DNA of 64,000 bases from Arenibacter sp. 6A1 (GTDB lineage: Bacteria; Bacteroidota; Bacteroidia; Flavobacteriales; Flavobacteriaceae), in the NCBI RefSeq assembly GCF_012272855.1, contig NZ_JAAXCQ010000009.1, positions 62,001 through 126,000 on the forward strand. Reading direction: 5' to 3'. Under the pieces are notes generated by a model. That model had not been told where the DNA came from, did not search any database, and saw nothing but the letters and a program-made list of their open reading frames with translations. The translations under genes were made by a program, and so were the position numbers. This document shows, in pieces, positions 1 through 12,689 of the stretch. Positions within the stretch are counted from its first letter, which is position 1. The number at the start of each line of letters is the position of its first letter.

Positions 1-1884
1 GGTGGACGTTTGGAAGAACAAACAGATTATCTCTATAATAAATTGCAATTGGTATATGAACCTATCAAAGATTGGAAAATTTACGGGGAATTGAATGCAA
101 GAATAGAAAACACCCACAATACCAAACATATTGCGAAAATATCGGTGATTCAGCCTAATCAAAACAGTGAGTTTATTCCAGTGTTTTCTGGTTATGTGCC
201 TAGAATAGAAATTAAACCATGGGGAATCACTGCAATCACCGCTCCAGGCCAAAATTACTATCAACGTGGTTCAGGACAGGTGAACTATATGGCCATGAAT
301 TTGTATTCCGATTACGAGAAATCTTTTGGGGATCATAACTTTAAGTTTCTCTTAGGGGTTCAAAATGAACTGTATACTGTGCAACGGTCTGAATTAGGTA
401 CGGATAATATCGATTCTGATGAGCGTCCTTTTATTTCTCAGAACGGTGAGAAATATATGTTCGAATCTAAAGGGGAATGGAGTAATGTAGGAGTGTTTTC
501 ACGTATAAATTATGACTATCGACAACGTTACTTATTAGAGTTGAACTTTAGAGCCGATGGTGCTTCTAGATTCCCGAAGGACCAACGGTGGGGCTTTTTT
601 CCATCGGTATCAGGAGGATGGAATATTGGTAGGGAAGATTTTTGGAAAGGATTGATCCCGGCCATTAATAGTTTTAAGCTAAGGGGGTCTTGGGGCGTTT
701 TAGGAAACCAAAACACCAATAGTTTTTATCCCTATTTTCAAAATATGGGTATCGACAACGGTAGTTGGATAGTGAACGGCGACGTACCGTCAGAGCTGGG
801 AATGCCGGCACCCTATAGTACTTCTATTACTTGGGAAAAAATTAGAAGTTTTAACTACGGCTTTAATATGGGGCTTTTTGATAACCGCCTAACGGCAACA
901 GCCGATATTTTTGAGCGGAAAACTATTGATATGATCGGTCCAGCCCCCTTGAAACCAGGAACATTTGGTGCTACGGTTCCTAAAACCAACAATGCCGCGC
1001 TAGTTTCTAGAGGATGGGAGTTGGAAATTGGATGGAGAGATCGTCTTGGGGAAGATTTTTCATACAACACCAGTTTGGTTTTGAGTGATGTAGTAAGTGA
1101 AGTGACCCAATACAGCAATCCCGAAAAAATATTATTCGTAAATGGTGTGGACCAGTATTATGAAGGGAAAACCCTAGGGGAAATCTGGGGGTATACCTCT
1201 GCAGGTATCGCGCGGTCAGATCAAGAAATGATCGACTGGCTACCAGGCAATAGACCAAGTTTTGGAGCCGATTGGGCAGGTGGAGATATAAAATACAAAG
1301 ACCTTAACGGCGATGGAGTTATAGATTCGGGAGCACAACAGCTGGGAGATAGCGGAGATATGGTGGTTATAGGAAACAGTACCCCTAGATATAACTATGG
1401 ATTAAACGTAGGGATGAATTATAAATCGGTAGATTTTAGTGTATTTGTGCAAGGTGTAGGAAAGCGCGATGTACTGCTTTCCGGAGGTGCTTTTTATCCA
1501 GGAATCAACCAATGGCAAATATCACCCTATTCAGCCCATTTAGATTACTTCAGAGCCTATGGCGCGGAATTGGGGCCGAACTTTGATGCTTATTACCCAA
1601 GACCGTATATAGGAGATAAAAATTATAAACCACAGACCCATTTTTTACAAGATGCATCATACCTAAGACTGAAAAACGTACAGCTAGGATTTAATTTTCC
1701 ACATAAAATGCTGGAAAAAATAGGAATATCGACGATGCGAATTTATGTGTCTGGTGAAAATTTGGCTACTTATACTAAGTTAAAAATGTTCGATCCTGAA
1801 GGGATTCAAGATTTAATCAACGGTAGCGGAAAAACATATCCAATGTCGGCCACTTATTCTACTGGCTTGTCAATAACTTTTTAA
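1..1884 (+). CDS. SusC-like TonB-dependent outer-membrane receptor (3' part)
   Basis: This is the C-terminal ~627 residues of a SusC/RagA family beta-barrel, which imports glycans across the outer membrane with a partner SusD lid. The frame is open to the left edge, so the plug, the carboxypeptidase-like N-terminal domain and the true start lie outside the window; the first ATG or TTG inside is not a start. Barrel features are visible: alternating aromatic strands, a late YLRLKNVQLGF segment and the usual C-terminal strand ending in aromatic Phe (GLSITF). The stop codon shares a base with an ATG in the susD frame, which shows tight coupling. The downstream sulfatase and glycosidases suggest a glycan as cargo. 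Family assignment is firm; substrate is inference. Confidence 0.93.
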   Translation, partial: GGRLEEQTDYLYNKLQLVYEPIKDWKIYGELNARIENTHNTKHIAKISVIQPNQNSEFIPVFSGYVPRIEIKPWGITAITAPGQNYYQRGSGQVNYMAMNLYSDYEKSFGDHNFKFLLGVQNELYTVQRSELGTDNIDSDERPFISQNGEKYMFESKGEWSNVGVFSRINYDYRQRYLLELNFRADGASRFPKDQRWGFFPSVSGGWNIGREDFWKGLIPAINSFKLRGSWGVLGNQNTNSFYPYFQNMGIDNGSWIVNGDVPSELGMPAPYSTSITWEKIRSFNYGFNMGLFDNRLTATADIFERKTIDMIGPAPLKPGTFGATVPKTNNAALVSRGWELEIGWRDRLGEDFSYNTSLVLSDVVSEVTQYSNPEKILFVNGVDQYYEGKTLGEIWGYTSAGIARSDQEMIDWLPGNRPSFGADWAGGDIKYKDLNGDGVIDSGAQQLGDSGDMVVIGNSTPRYNYGLNVGMNYKSVDFSVFVQGVGKRDVLLSGGAFYPGINQWQISPYSAHLDYFRAYGAELGPNFDAYYPRPYIGDKNYKPQTHFLQDASYLRLKNVQLGFNFPHKMLEKIGISTMRIYVSGENLATYTKLKMFDPEGIQDLINGSGKTYPMSATYSTGLSITF

Positions 1885-1904
1885 TGGAATTAAAATCAAG
1901 AGAA

Positions 1905-3812
1905 ATGAAAAAAACAGTGTATTATTCCATCCTAATATCCTTTTGCTTTTTAGCTGTAGGATGCCAAGATTATTTGGAACGTGAACCCTTGGATTTTCTT
2001 TCGGAGGAATCATATTTTAACCAGCCTGCGGATTTAGAACTCTTTGTAAATAAATTTTACAACAGTTTTTCTGCCAATAGCGATATTGGCCCACGATCCT
2101 TATATACCAAAGACAGAAATAGCGACGATCTTATTGGACCTTGGGATGAGGATAATCTATTAAAGGGATATAAATTGGTGCCAGCAACCTCCGGATGGGG
2201 TGTGGGAGACTGGAGGTTTTCCGATATCAGGGAGAGTAATTACTTTATAAAAACCGTGGAGGACCGTATAGCTTCAGGTAGTTTAGATGAAAATCATAGC
2301 GACGTTCAGCACTATAGCGGTGAAAATTATTTCTTTAGAGCTTGGTTCTACTTTAATAAATTACAGGCTTATGGCGATTTTCCAATTATCACAGAGGTCC
2401 TGCCCGATGATAGTGAAATCCTAATTGAAGCAAGTAGGAGAAGTCCTAGAAATGAAGTGGCTCGATTTATTTTAGACGATTTGGAAAAGGCTATTTCTTT
2501 ACTTCAAGATGGACGATCTAAAAATAGGATCAGCAAATCAACGGCACAACTATTGGCGTCTCGAGTAGCATTGTTCGAAGGTACCTGGTTGAAATACCAT
2601 CAGGGTACTCCTAGGGTTCCAGGTGGCCCTAATTGGCCAGGAACCAATATGCATCCCAATTTTTCCTTTAAAGCGGGAAGCCTGCAAGACGAAGTCGATT
2701 TTTTTCTGGATAAGGCGATGCAATATTCGAAAATTGTCGCGGATACCTATAACTTAAGTAACGATTATAAGGAAATGTTCGTTTCCAATAACCTTGGAAA
2801 CAATGAAGAAGTATTATTGTATAAAAGCTATGGCATACAGTCTGTTCTAGGGCATGGAGCTACCCACTTTCTACAGAGAACAGGGGCTGGAGTAGGATAT
2901 ACAAGATCATTGGTAGAATCTTTTCTTATGAAAAACGGCTTGCCTATTTATGCGGATGCTTCTAATTATCAAGGAGATAACTTGCTCTCTAATGTGGTTA
3001 TGGACAGGGATATAAGATTACAGGAGTCCTTACTTTCAGAAAATGATGTACGCAAGGAAAATCCCGATGACTCTAAAGAATTTTTTAGCTACCCAGACCT
3101 TATTGGAGGCTCTGGATGGCAAGCTGTAACATCGGGATACCAACTGGAGAAATGGATGAGTACAAATCCGGCCGAAGCCGTGTCTTCGTCCTCAGGGACT
3201 ACCGAAAATCCTATTTTTAGAGTTGCAGAAGCTTATTTAAATTATATAGAGGCTTCTTATGAACGCAACGGTAGTATCGATGCTGTTGCCTTAGGATATT
3301 GGCAAAAACTTAGGGATAGGGCAGAAGTGGATAATGACATTCAGAAAACAATTGCCAATACCGACCTTACTAAAGAACGGGATTTAGCGGTCTATTCGGC
3401 AGGGGAATTTGTGTCTCCTACCTTGTACAATATAAGGCGAGAAAGACGTAATGAGTTTATTGCCGAAGGCATGCGCTTAGCAGATATGTACCGTTGGCGC
3501 GCTTTTGATACCATGGAGAATTATATCGTGGAAGGATTTAATCTGTGGGCAGAATATTATGAAAAATATGGAGAGGAACTTAGAGAAGGTGATAACGTTT
3601 CCTATTCGTCGGAAAATGGAGGATCCACCTATTTGCAACCATTTAGAAAATCATCTTCTAATAGGGCGTACAACGGGTATACCTTTCCCCAAACTCATTA
3701 TCTAAGCGCAATTCCTTTAGATCAATTTACCCTAACGAATTCAACAGCTGATGACGGGGTGTTATATCAAAATCCAGGTTGGTCTAAAACGGCCGCTGTA
3801 CCGGCAGAATAA
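1905..3812 (+). CDS. SusD/RagB-family surface glycan-binding lipoprotein
   Basis: Partner of the preceding SusC; SusD proteins cap the barrel on the cell surface and bind the oligosaccharide. I choose the ATG at 1905 because it gives a clean lipoprotein signal peptide (MKKTVYYSI, hydrophobic core, then AVGC with Cys20); the frame also offers an ATG at 1884 that overlaps the susC stop but adds seven charged residues. The mature protein has the SusD pattern: YLEREP near the N-terminus, a helical YFFRAWFYFNKLQAYGDFP segment (TPR-like region), and a C-terminal RRERRNEFIAEGMRLADMYRW block. At about 635 residues it is at the long end of the family. A hairpin follows the gene before the sulfatase. 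Confidence 0.93.
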   Translation: MKKTVYYSILISFCFLAVGCQDYLEREPLDFLSEESYFNQPADLELFVNKFYNSFSANSDIGPRSLYTKDRNSDDLIGPWDEDNLLKGYKLVPATSGWGVGDWRFSDIRESNYFIKTVEDRIASGSLDENHSDVQHYSGENYFFRAWFYFNKLQAYGDFPIITEVLPDDSEILIEASRRSPRNEVARFILDDLEKAISLLQDGRSKNRISKSTAQLLASRVALFEGTWLKYHQGTPRVPGGPNWPGTNMHPNFSFKAGSLQDEVDFFLDKAMQYSKIVADTYNLSNDYKEMFVSNNLGNNEEVLLYKSYGIQSVLGHGATHFLQRTGAGVGYTRSLVESFLMKNGLPIYADASNYQGDNLLSNVVMDRDIRLQESLLSENDVRKENPDDSKEFFSYPDLIGGSGWQAVTSGYQLEKWMSTNPAEAVSSSSGTTENPIFRVAEAYLNYIEASYERNGSIDAVALGYWQKLRDRAEVDNDIQKTIANTDLTKERDLAVYSAGEFVSPTLYNIRRERRNEFIAEGMRLADMYRWRAFDTMENYIVEGFNLWAEYYEKYGEELREGDNVSYSSENGGSTYLQPFRKSSSNRAYNGYTFPQTHYLSAIPLDQFTLTNSTADDGVLYQNPGWSKTAAVPAE

Positions 3813-3882
3813 ACTAAAAGAAGGCAATTAAGGCCTTAATATAAAATAATAAAGTTAGTTGTTAGTTAGTTGATTAAAATTT

Positions 3883-3920
3883 CCCGACGGTTTTTTACCC
3901 GTCGGGGAGTTTATTTTTTA
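3883..3920 (+). terminator. Hairpin and T-rich tail between susD and sulfatase
   Basis: Perfect 8-bp stem (CCCGACGG at 3883-3890, CCGTCGGG at 3899-3906) with an 8-base loop, followed by a T-rich stretch up to the next start codon. It looks like a rho-independent terminator. Because the sulfatase and glycosidase genes follow on the same strand with no obvious new regulator, it may act as a partial terminator that lowers enzyme expression relative to SusC/SusD. Confidence 0.7.
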
Positions 3921-3932
3921 ATGTTAGTTTAT

Positions 3933-5495
3933 ATGAAATACGTTGTTGTGGTTCTCGGTTTATTAATTGCTTCTTGCTCTCAAAAGCAAGTAGAAAAGAC
4001 TAGACCAAATATAATTTTTATGATGTCCGATGATCATGCCTATCAGGCCATTAGTGCTTATAGTGATAAGTTGATCCAAACTCCGAACATCGATCGGATT
4101 GCTAAGGAGGGAATGCTCTTTACCAATGCCAGTGTCACTAATTCTATTTGCGCCCCTTCTAGGGCGGTAATCCTTACTGGGAAGCACAGTCACTTAAATG
4201 GGAAAATTGATAACTTAAGTAAATTCGATACTACCAATGTTACCTTTCCTCAATTGTTGCAGAAAGCAGGATACCAAACAGCGATGTTTGGAAAACTTCA
4301 TTTTGGAAACAATCCAAAGGGTTTTGATGAATTTAAAATATTACCAGGTCAGGGCAGTTATTACAATCCTAAATTTATCACTCAAAAAGGCGATACCATT
4401 ATTAATGGGTATGTTACGGATATTACCACCGACCTTGCCTTGGATTGGCTAGAGCATCGCAGGGTTCCGGAGAAACCTTTTTTGTTGATGTATTTACACA
4501 AAGCACCGCACCGTGCCTGGTATCCGGACGAAAAACACTATAAAGAATTTACAAAAAAGACATTTCCCTTACCTGCAACCCTTTTTGATGATTATGAGGG
4601 TAGGGTGGCTGCCAAAACCGCAGAAATGAATATTTTAAATCACATGCTTTTATCGTATGATAATAAGATAGAAGAAGATGTTTTAAAGCGATTAAAGGTT
4701 AAAGGCGGTGCACGTTCAGAAGTTAACCGAATGACCCCCGAACAGCGAAGTAGTTGGGATAGCGTTTACGGAGCGATTAACGAGGACTTTGAGAAACGTT
4801 ACCCGACCATGGATGATAAGCAGCTGATGGAGTGGAAGTACCAACGCTATCTTCAGGATTATTTGGGTACTATAGCTTCGGTTGATGAAAATGTAGGGCG
4901 GTTGATGACTTATTTAGATGATCATAAACTGTCGGACAACACCGTGATTATCTATACTTCTGATCAAGGATTTTATTTAGGGGAGCATGGATGGTTCGAC
5001 AAGCGTTTTATGTACGACGAGTCTTTTAAAACCCCACTTTTAATAAAATGGCCTCATAAAATTACTCCTGGGACTTCGGAAGACGAAATGGTTCAAAACT
5101 TGGACTTTGCCCAAACTTTTTTAGAAATGGCCGGAGTTACTGCGCCTAAAGACATGCAAGGGAAGAGTTTAGTGCCTCTTTTAACGGGAAAAAAAGAACA
5201 ATGGGATAGGGATGCGGTGTATTACCATTATTACGAATATCCTTCCGAACATGCAGTGAAAAGACATTATGGAATCGCTACCAAAGAATACAAGATCATC
5301 CATTTTTATCATGATGTAAACGAATGGGAATTGTACGATCGAAATAAAGACCCTCAAGAGCTCAATAACGTTTTTAACGACCCTAAGTACGCCCCAATTG
5401 TAATAAAAATGAAACAAAAACTAAAAGAGGTCCGAGAGAAATATAAAGATTCCGAAGCTTTGGACAACCATTATATACAATTATATAAGGACTAA
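3933..5495 (+). CDS. Sulfatase, S1 family, N-acetylglucosamine-6-sulfatase-like lipoprotein
   Basis: Type I (formylglycine-dependent) sulfatase. The signature CAPSR, with Cys73 as the residue expected to become formylglycine, lies in TNSICAPSRAVILTGKH; the metal site DD at residues 33-34 (MMSDDHAY) and the later TSDQGFYLGEHGW are also present. The segment around KHSHLNGKIDN and the GYVTDITTDLALDWLE stretch resemble the GlcNAc-6-sulfatase group, so removal of 6-sulfate from GlcNAc is the preferred guess. The start at 3933 gives a lipobox (LIASC, Cys15); ATG 3921 is possible, while the longer TTG at 3870 lies upstream of the terminator hairpin and is unlikely. A cognate sulfatase-maturating enzyme is not in this window. 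Confidence 0.92.
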   Translation: MKYVVVVLGLLIASCSQKQVEKTRPNIIFMMSDDHAYQAISAYSDKLIQTPNIDRIAKEGMLFTNASVTNSICAPSRAVILTGKHSHLNGKIDNLSKFDTTNVTFPQLLQKAGYQTAMFGKLHFGNNPKGFDEFKILPGQGSYYNPKFITQKGDTIINGYVTDITTDLALDWLEHRRVPEKPFLLMYLHKAPHRAWYPDEKHYKEFTKKTFPLPATLFDDYEGRVAAKTAEMNILNHMLLSYDNKIEEDVLKRLKVKGGARSEVNRMTPEQRSSWDSVYGAINEDFEKRYPTMDDKQLMEWKYQRYLQDYLGTIASVDENVGRLMTYLDDHKLSDNTVIIYTSDQGFYLGEHGWFDKRFMYDESFKTPLLIKWPHKITPGTSEDEMVQNLDFAQTFLEMAGVTAPKDMQGKSLVPLLTGKKEQWDRDAVYYHYYEYPSEHAVKRHYGIATKEYKIIHFYHDVNEWELYDRNKDPQELNNVFNDPKYAPIVIKMKQKLKEVREKYKDSEALDNHYIQLYKD

Positions 5496-5549
5496 TTTAA
5501 AAAATCAGCATATCATTAAAAACAATATAAATTAAAGAAAGATTAAATT

Positions 5550-7199
5550 ATGAATAGAATATTTTACCTGTTGGTTGCTTTTTGTTCCTTTTGGGCACAA
5601 GGGCAATTTATCCCCGCACCCGATAATGTGAGTTATCAAGAAGGTAGTTTTGTGCTAGACAACAGTACAGGCGTTGTTTTAAAAAAAATAAGTAAAGACG
5701 AAGGGAAGGCGCTAGTACAGTACTTGGTAGATAAGATCGAAGATGAGACGGCCGTTAAGATCAGCCAGAAAAAAACAACCCAAAAGAATATTGTTTTTGA
5801 ACTGACAGAAAGAGCCGATGAAGAGCTCGAAGACGAGGGGTATAAGTTAAAAATATCATCTTCAGAGATTCGGATAACCGCTAATTTTAAAGCGGGACTT
5901 TTTTACGGTGTACAGTCGCTCTTGCAATATGTGTATAGCAACAATACCCAACAGCCAATACAATTGGCAAACCTGGAAGTAACAGATTATCCCAACGTAA
6001 AATGGAGGGGGTTTGTATTAGATGTGAGTCGGCATTTTTATTCCGTAAAGACCATCAAAGAAATGCTAGATCTTATGGCTTTTTATAAATTGAATGTTTT
6101 TCATTGGCACCTTACCGACAACGAGGGCTGGCGTTTAGAAATCAAGAAATATCCTAAATTAACTGCTGTGGGGGCCTGGAGAAAAGAGATCCCAGGAAGT
6201 GTAATCTATAAGCCTGACTCGACCTATGTGAAAAAATTAGACGGAAAACCTTTTATTTATGGGGGTTATTATTCCCAAAAGCAGGTAAAAGAAATTGTCG
6301 AATATGCGCAGGACCGAAATATTACCGTTATTCCAGAAATCGATATGCCGGGGCATTCAGGGGCGGCCTTATCGGCATATCCAGAATTCTCTTGTGAAAA
6401 ACATATTCAGGAGACGCCAAACTCAACCCTATGGAACGGAGTGGTTGATCCCTTAAAGGTTAATTTAAACTACTGTGCCGGCCAAGAATCGACCTTCCAA
6501 TTTTTAGAAGATGTACTTACAGAAGTAATAGCCCTTTTTCCATCGACCTACATTCATGTTGGTGGTGATGAAGTAGATAAATCCTATTGGGAAAAATGCG
6601 ATAAGTGTCTAGGCAGAATTGAAGACGAAAACCTAGGTGATGCAAATGGATTGCAGAGCTATTTTATTAAAAGAATGGCCAGATTTCTTGAGGCAAACGA
6701 CCGTAAGCTTATCGGTTGGGACGAGATCCTGGAAGGAGGAGCTCCGGAAAATGCCATGATAATGAGCTGGAGAGGTGAAAAAGGGGGTATAAAAACGGCT
6801 AAATTAAAACAAGAGGTGATTATGGTGCCTAGTGATCCATTATATTTTAATAGATATCAGGACGATCCTCAAAATGAACCTTTTGCTGCTCGTTTTTCAA
6901 TCAATACCCTAGAGAAAGTATATCAATATAATATTATTCCAGAAGTTCTTTCAGCAGCGGAAAAAACATATATAAAAGGCGCACAATTTGCTGTATGGAC
7001 CGAGTTTATTTCTTCGGTAGAACATTTAGAGTATATTCTAATGCCTAGAATGCCGGCCTTTGCCGAAAATTTGTGGTCTAAGCCCCAAAATAAAAATTAT
7101 GACGATTTTATCTCGCGCTTAAATCAGGGACATTTTGACTATTGGAAGCGAAATGGAATACGTTTCCACCCCAAAGAGTATCAAAAGTCGATTTATTAA
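5550..7199 (+). CDS. Beta-N-acetylhexosaminidase, GH20
   Basis: Exo-acting hydrolase that removes terminal beta-GlcNAc or beta-GalNAc by substrate-assisted catalysis. A signal peptide (MNRIFYLLVAFCSFWAQG) is followed by the GH20 N-terminal alpha/beta domain (about residues 20-145) and the TIM barrel from KWRGFVLDVSRHF onward. The catalytic pair D340-E341 sits in HVGGDEVDKSYW; HWHLTDNEGWR and the tryptophan-rich segments that build the sugar pocket are present. It is about 549 residues with no extra C-terminal domain, unlike the second GH20 at 60.5 kb. It lies between the sulfatase and the GH2, which suggests it removes the hexosamine once a sulfate has been cleaved. Confidence 0.95.
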   Translation: MNRIFYLLVAFCSFWAQGQFIPAPDNVSYQEGSFVLDNSTGVVLKKISKDEGKALVQYLVDKIEDETAVKISQKKTTQKNIVFELTERADEELEDEGYKLKISSSEIRITANFKAGLFYGVQSLLQYVYSNNTQQPIQLANLEVTDYPNVKWRGFVLDVSRHFYSVKTIKEMLDLMAFYKLNVFHWHLTDNEGWRLEIKKYPKLTAVGAWRKEIPGSVIYKPDSTYVKKLDGKPFIYGGYYSQKQVKEIVEYAQDRNITVIPEIDMPGHSGAALSAYPEFSCEKHIQETPNSTLWNGVVDPLKVNLNYCAGQESTFQFLEDVLTEVIALFPSTYIHVGGDEVDKSYWEKCDKCLGRIEDENLGDANGLQSYFIKRMARFLEANDRKLIGWDEILEGGAPENAMIMSWRGEKGGIKTAKLKQEVIMVPSDPLYFNRYQDDPQNEPFAARFSINTLEKVYQYNIIPEVLSAAEKTYIKGAQFAVWTEFISSVEHLEYILMPRMPAFAENLWSKPQNKNYDDFISRLNQGHFDYWKRNGIRFHPKEYQKSIY

Positions 7200-7317
7200 A
7201 ACTGCTTTGGACGGTTTTAAGGATTCTTTTTTGAAATTTAAGAAAAGGGTTGTAATTATGTCGTACATAATCCTTTTGAAGCGCGGTCATATCCGAATCG
7301 AAAAGGAATTAATTTAG

Positions 7318-10497
<3,180 letters not shown>

Positions 10498-10572
10498 AGT
10501 ACGAAATGGTTTCAATGGATGTTATATTTTTGAGCTACCAAGAATTAATAGGAATTTAATAAATTAGAATAT

Positions 10573-11841
10573 ATGTATAAATTAATAGGGGCTACTTTTT
10601 CATTAGTATTTCTGTTGTGGGGGAAGGGTATTGATCCTAAAAATAAAACTGACGAAAGAAAAGAAGCGGTCGTAAACCAACAGTTTCAGCCTCCGATGAT
10701 GGGGTGGGCCAGTTGGAACAACTATAGAGTGAATATCAATGAGGATATCATAAAGGCACAGGCCGATGCCATGGCTACATCTGGGCTAAAAGATGTTGGC
10801 TATTCGTATATCAATGTAGACGATGGCTTTTTTGGGGGTAGAGATGAAAACGGAGCTCTCTTGCATCATAAAGAGCGTTTTCCTAATGGGATGAAATCAC
10901 TTGCCAAGTATATACATTCAAAAGGATTAAAAGCTGGGATATATTCGGATGCCGGGATTAATACCTGTGCGTCTTATTGGGATAAGGATACCATTGGTGT
11001 AGGAATGGGATTGTACGGTCACGAATACCAAGATCTAAATGTATTTCTTAAAAAGTGGGATTACGACTTCATCAAAATCGATTGGTGTGGCGGAGAATGG
11101 TTAGGATTAGATGAAGAGTCTAGATATACGGCCATTGGGAAGATGATTAAAGAGATTAAGCCTTCGGCCAAATACAATGTTTGTAGATGGGAGTTTCCTG
11201 GGGAGTGGGTTACACAGGTAGCCGATTCGTGGCGAATCTCTGGGGATATCGATAATACCTTTGAATCTATTTTGCATATTATTGACCTGAATGCCGATTT
11301 GTGGATGCATAGCAGTGCTGGGCATTATAATGATATGGATATGCTTCAGGTGGGTAGAGGGATGACCTATGAAGAAGATAAGGCGCATTTCTCTATGTGG
11401 AGTATAATGCATTCGCCACTTTTGTTAGGAAACGACCTGACCACCATGAGCAAAGAAACCTTAGATATTGTAACCAACGAAGAAATTATCGCCCTTAATC
11501 AAAGTCCGTTTGTATACCAAGCAAGACGTTTGGTAGACCAAGGAGATTTGGAGGTATGGGCTAAGCCTATGGTTTCTACCATGAGTGGGGAAGTAGCTGT
11601 GGCGCTTTTAAACCGTTCTAAAGAAACTGCTACAATGCGTCTCGATATGGAAACCATTGGGATCGATACCGATAAAGGGTACACTATGCGCGATTTATGG
11701 GCTAAGAAAGATTTTTCCGTTTCAAAAGAAGATTACAAAACCTTTACGGTCCCAGCACATGGTGTGGTGGTTTTAAAAGTAAAAGGAACGGCATTGCCTT
11801 ATAACCGTTTTCAGTATAAAGATAAGGCTGTAACTCCTTAA
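10573..11841 (+). CDS. Alpha-galactosidase, GH27
   Basis: Melibiase-type retaining enzyme acting on terminal alpha-galactose, possibly also alpha-N-acetylgalactosamine as in some GH27 members. The barrel opens with MMGWASWNNYRVNINE and NVDDGFF; the nucleophile is D170 in FIKIDWCGGEW and the acid/base is D225 in WRISGDIDNTF. A beta-sandwich C-terminal domain follows from about residue 320 (VWAKPMVSTMSGEVAVALLNRS). The N-terminal hydrophobic stretch (LIGATFSLVFLLWGKG) looks like a signal peptide, although the cleavage site is weak. It is the last gene of the locus, ending 30 bases before a strong terminator. Confidence 0.93.
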   Translation: MYKLIGATFSLVFLLWGKGIDPKNKTDERKEAVVNQQFQPPMMGWASWNNYRVNINEDIIKAQADAMATSGLKDVGYSYINVDDGFFGGRDENGALLHHKERFPNGMKSLAKYIHSKGLKAGIYSDAGINTCASYWDKDTIGVGMGLYGHEYQDLNVFLKKWDYDFIKIDWCGGEWLGLDEESRYTAIGKMIKEIKPSAKYNVCRWEFPGEWVTQVADSWRISGDIDNTFESILHIIDLNADLWMHSSAGHYNDMDMLQVGRGMTYEEDKAHFSMWSIMHSPLLLGNDLTTMSKETLDIVTNEEIIALNQSPFVYQARRLVDQGDLEVWAKPMVSTMSGEVAVALLNRSKETATMRLDMETIGIDTDKGYTMRDLWAKKDFSVSKEDYKTFTVPAHGVVVLKVKGTALPYNRFQYKDKAVTP

Positions 11842-11870
11842 GTCTGCGGCAAAATAAAAGAATCAGGAAT

Positions 11871-11902
11871 AGCGGGGCATAGCAATGTCTCGCTTTTTTT
11901 TT
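11871..11902 (+). terminator. Rho-independent terminator after GH27
   Basis: Ten-pair stem (AGCGGGGCAT with ATGTCTCGCT, two G-U wobbles), 4-base loop AGCA and a run of nine T. It closes the first polysaccharide utilisation operon. Confidence 0.88.
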
Positions 11903-11982
11903 GTTAAATTTTTAGAAATGGCTCCTTTAGGGGCCGCAGTCTTAATATAATGGGTTGAATTAGTAGGTCTTTAATTAGGTGT

Positions 11983-12573
11983 TTATGAGAAGCAACCTCT
12001 TAGAGTGTTTTTAAAATTTTGAAAACTAAGAAACATAACAACGCCATTTGTTTTAAATCCTTCCCTGATTTTTTGGTAGGCAATCCTCATTTGAGATTCA
12101 ACTGTTTTAACCGATATATTCAATGTTTCGGCTATTTCAGTATATTTTTTGCCATCCCTTTTATGAAGTAGTAGAACTTCTCTGCATTTTGGAGGTAGCG
12201 TTTCAATTAAAGAATTTAGTTTTCTTGTTCTCTCCTCCTTGGTCGATTCTGAGTCCTCAATTCGGGAGCTAAGGGCATCGTATTTTAAATCGGACAGCAC
12301 CTTTAAGCGGTATTCGTTTTTTTTATAATCGTTGATAAACTTGTTATGGGCAATACGAAAGAGAAAACTTTTAATGGTCGAATCGTCATGCATTTTTTTT
12401 CGATTGTCCCAAAAGATGATAAAACTATTTTGAACGATATCTTTAGCGGACTGCCGATCCTTGGTGAAGGTAGTGATGTAGGCCAGTAACGGCTCATAAT
12501 ATTTGTTGAAAACAATATTAAAAGCCTGTTGGTCAGAATTTTTTAAGGCATAAACTAAATCAATGTCCTTCAT
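11983..12573 (-). CDS. ECF RNA polymerase sigma factor, FecI-like (module 1)
   Basis: A sigma-70 family factor of 196 residues with region 2 (FNKYYEPLLAYITTFTKDRQSAKDIVQNSFIIFWDN) and region 4 (LPPKCREVLLLHKRDGKKYTEIAETLNISVKTVESQM) only, as in ECF factors. It is transcribed away from the neighbouring fecR gene; the 114-base divergent gap holds a promoter-like motif that recurs in the second module. By analogy with FecI/FecR systems it should be held by FecR and released when the STN-type SusC senses its ligand, then activate the susC operon on the other strand. Confidence 0.93.
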   Translation of the reverse strand: MKDIDLVYALKNSDQQAFNIVFNKYYEPLLAYITTFTKDRQSAKDIVQNSFIIFWDNRKKMHDDSTIKSFLFRIAHNKFINDYKKNEYRLKVLSDLKYDALSSRIEDSESTKEERTRKLNSLIETLPPKCREVLLLHKRDGKKYTEIAETLNISVKTVESQMRIAYQKIREGFKTNGVVMFLSFQNFKNTLRGCFS

Positions 12574-12641
12574 TGAATGGTACTGTTTAAATAAGTAATT
12601 GGTTTGGCAAATATGAAAAAAATAAAATAAATCAATTTTTT

Positions 12642-12689
12642 TTAAGGGTTATTTAAATGTAAACTGTTATTAAAGATGTAATGCTAAAT
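12642..12689 (+). promoter_or_regulatory. Candidate fecR promoter motif shared with module 2
   Basis: TTAAGGGT at 12642-12649 is followed 14 bases later by CTGTTAT, then GTA at 12678 and GCTAAAT at 12683. The same blocks, with nearly the same spacing, occur before the second fecR at 25323-25368. Conservation between two otherwise diverged intergenic regions suggests a promoter, perhaps recognised by an ECF sigma factor. Confidence 0.5.

Noticed and set aside
3870-3932. Upstream TTG start for the sulfatase
   Set aside because: It lies before the terminator hairpin and would put charged residues ahead of the lipoprotein signal peptide; ATG 3933 is better.
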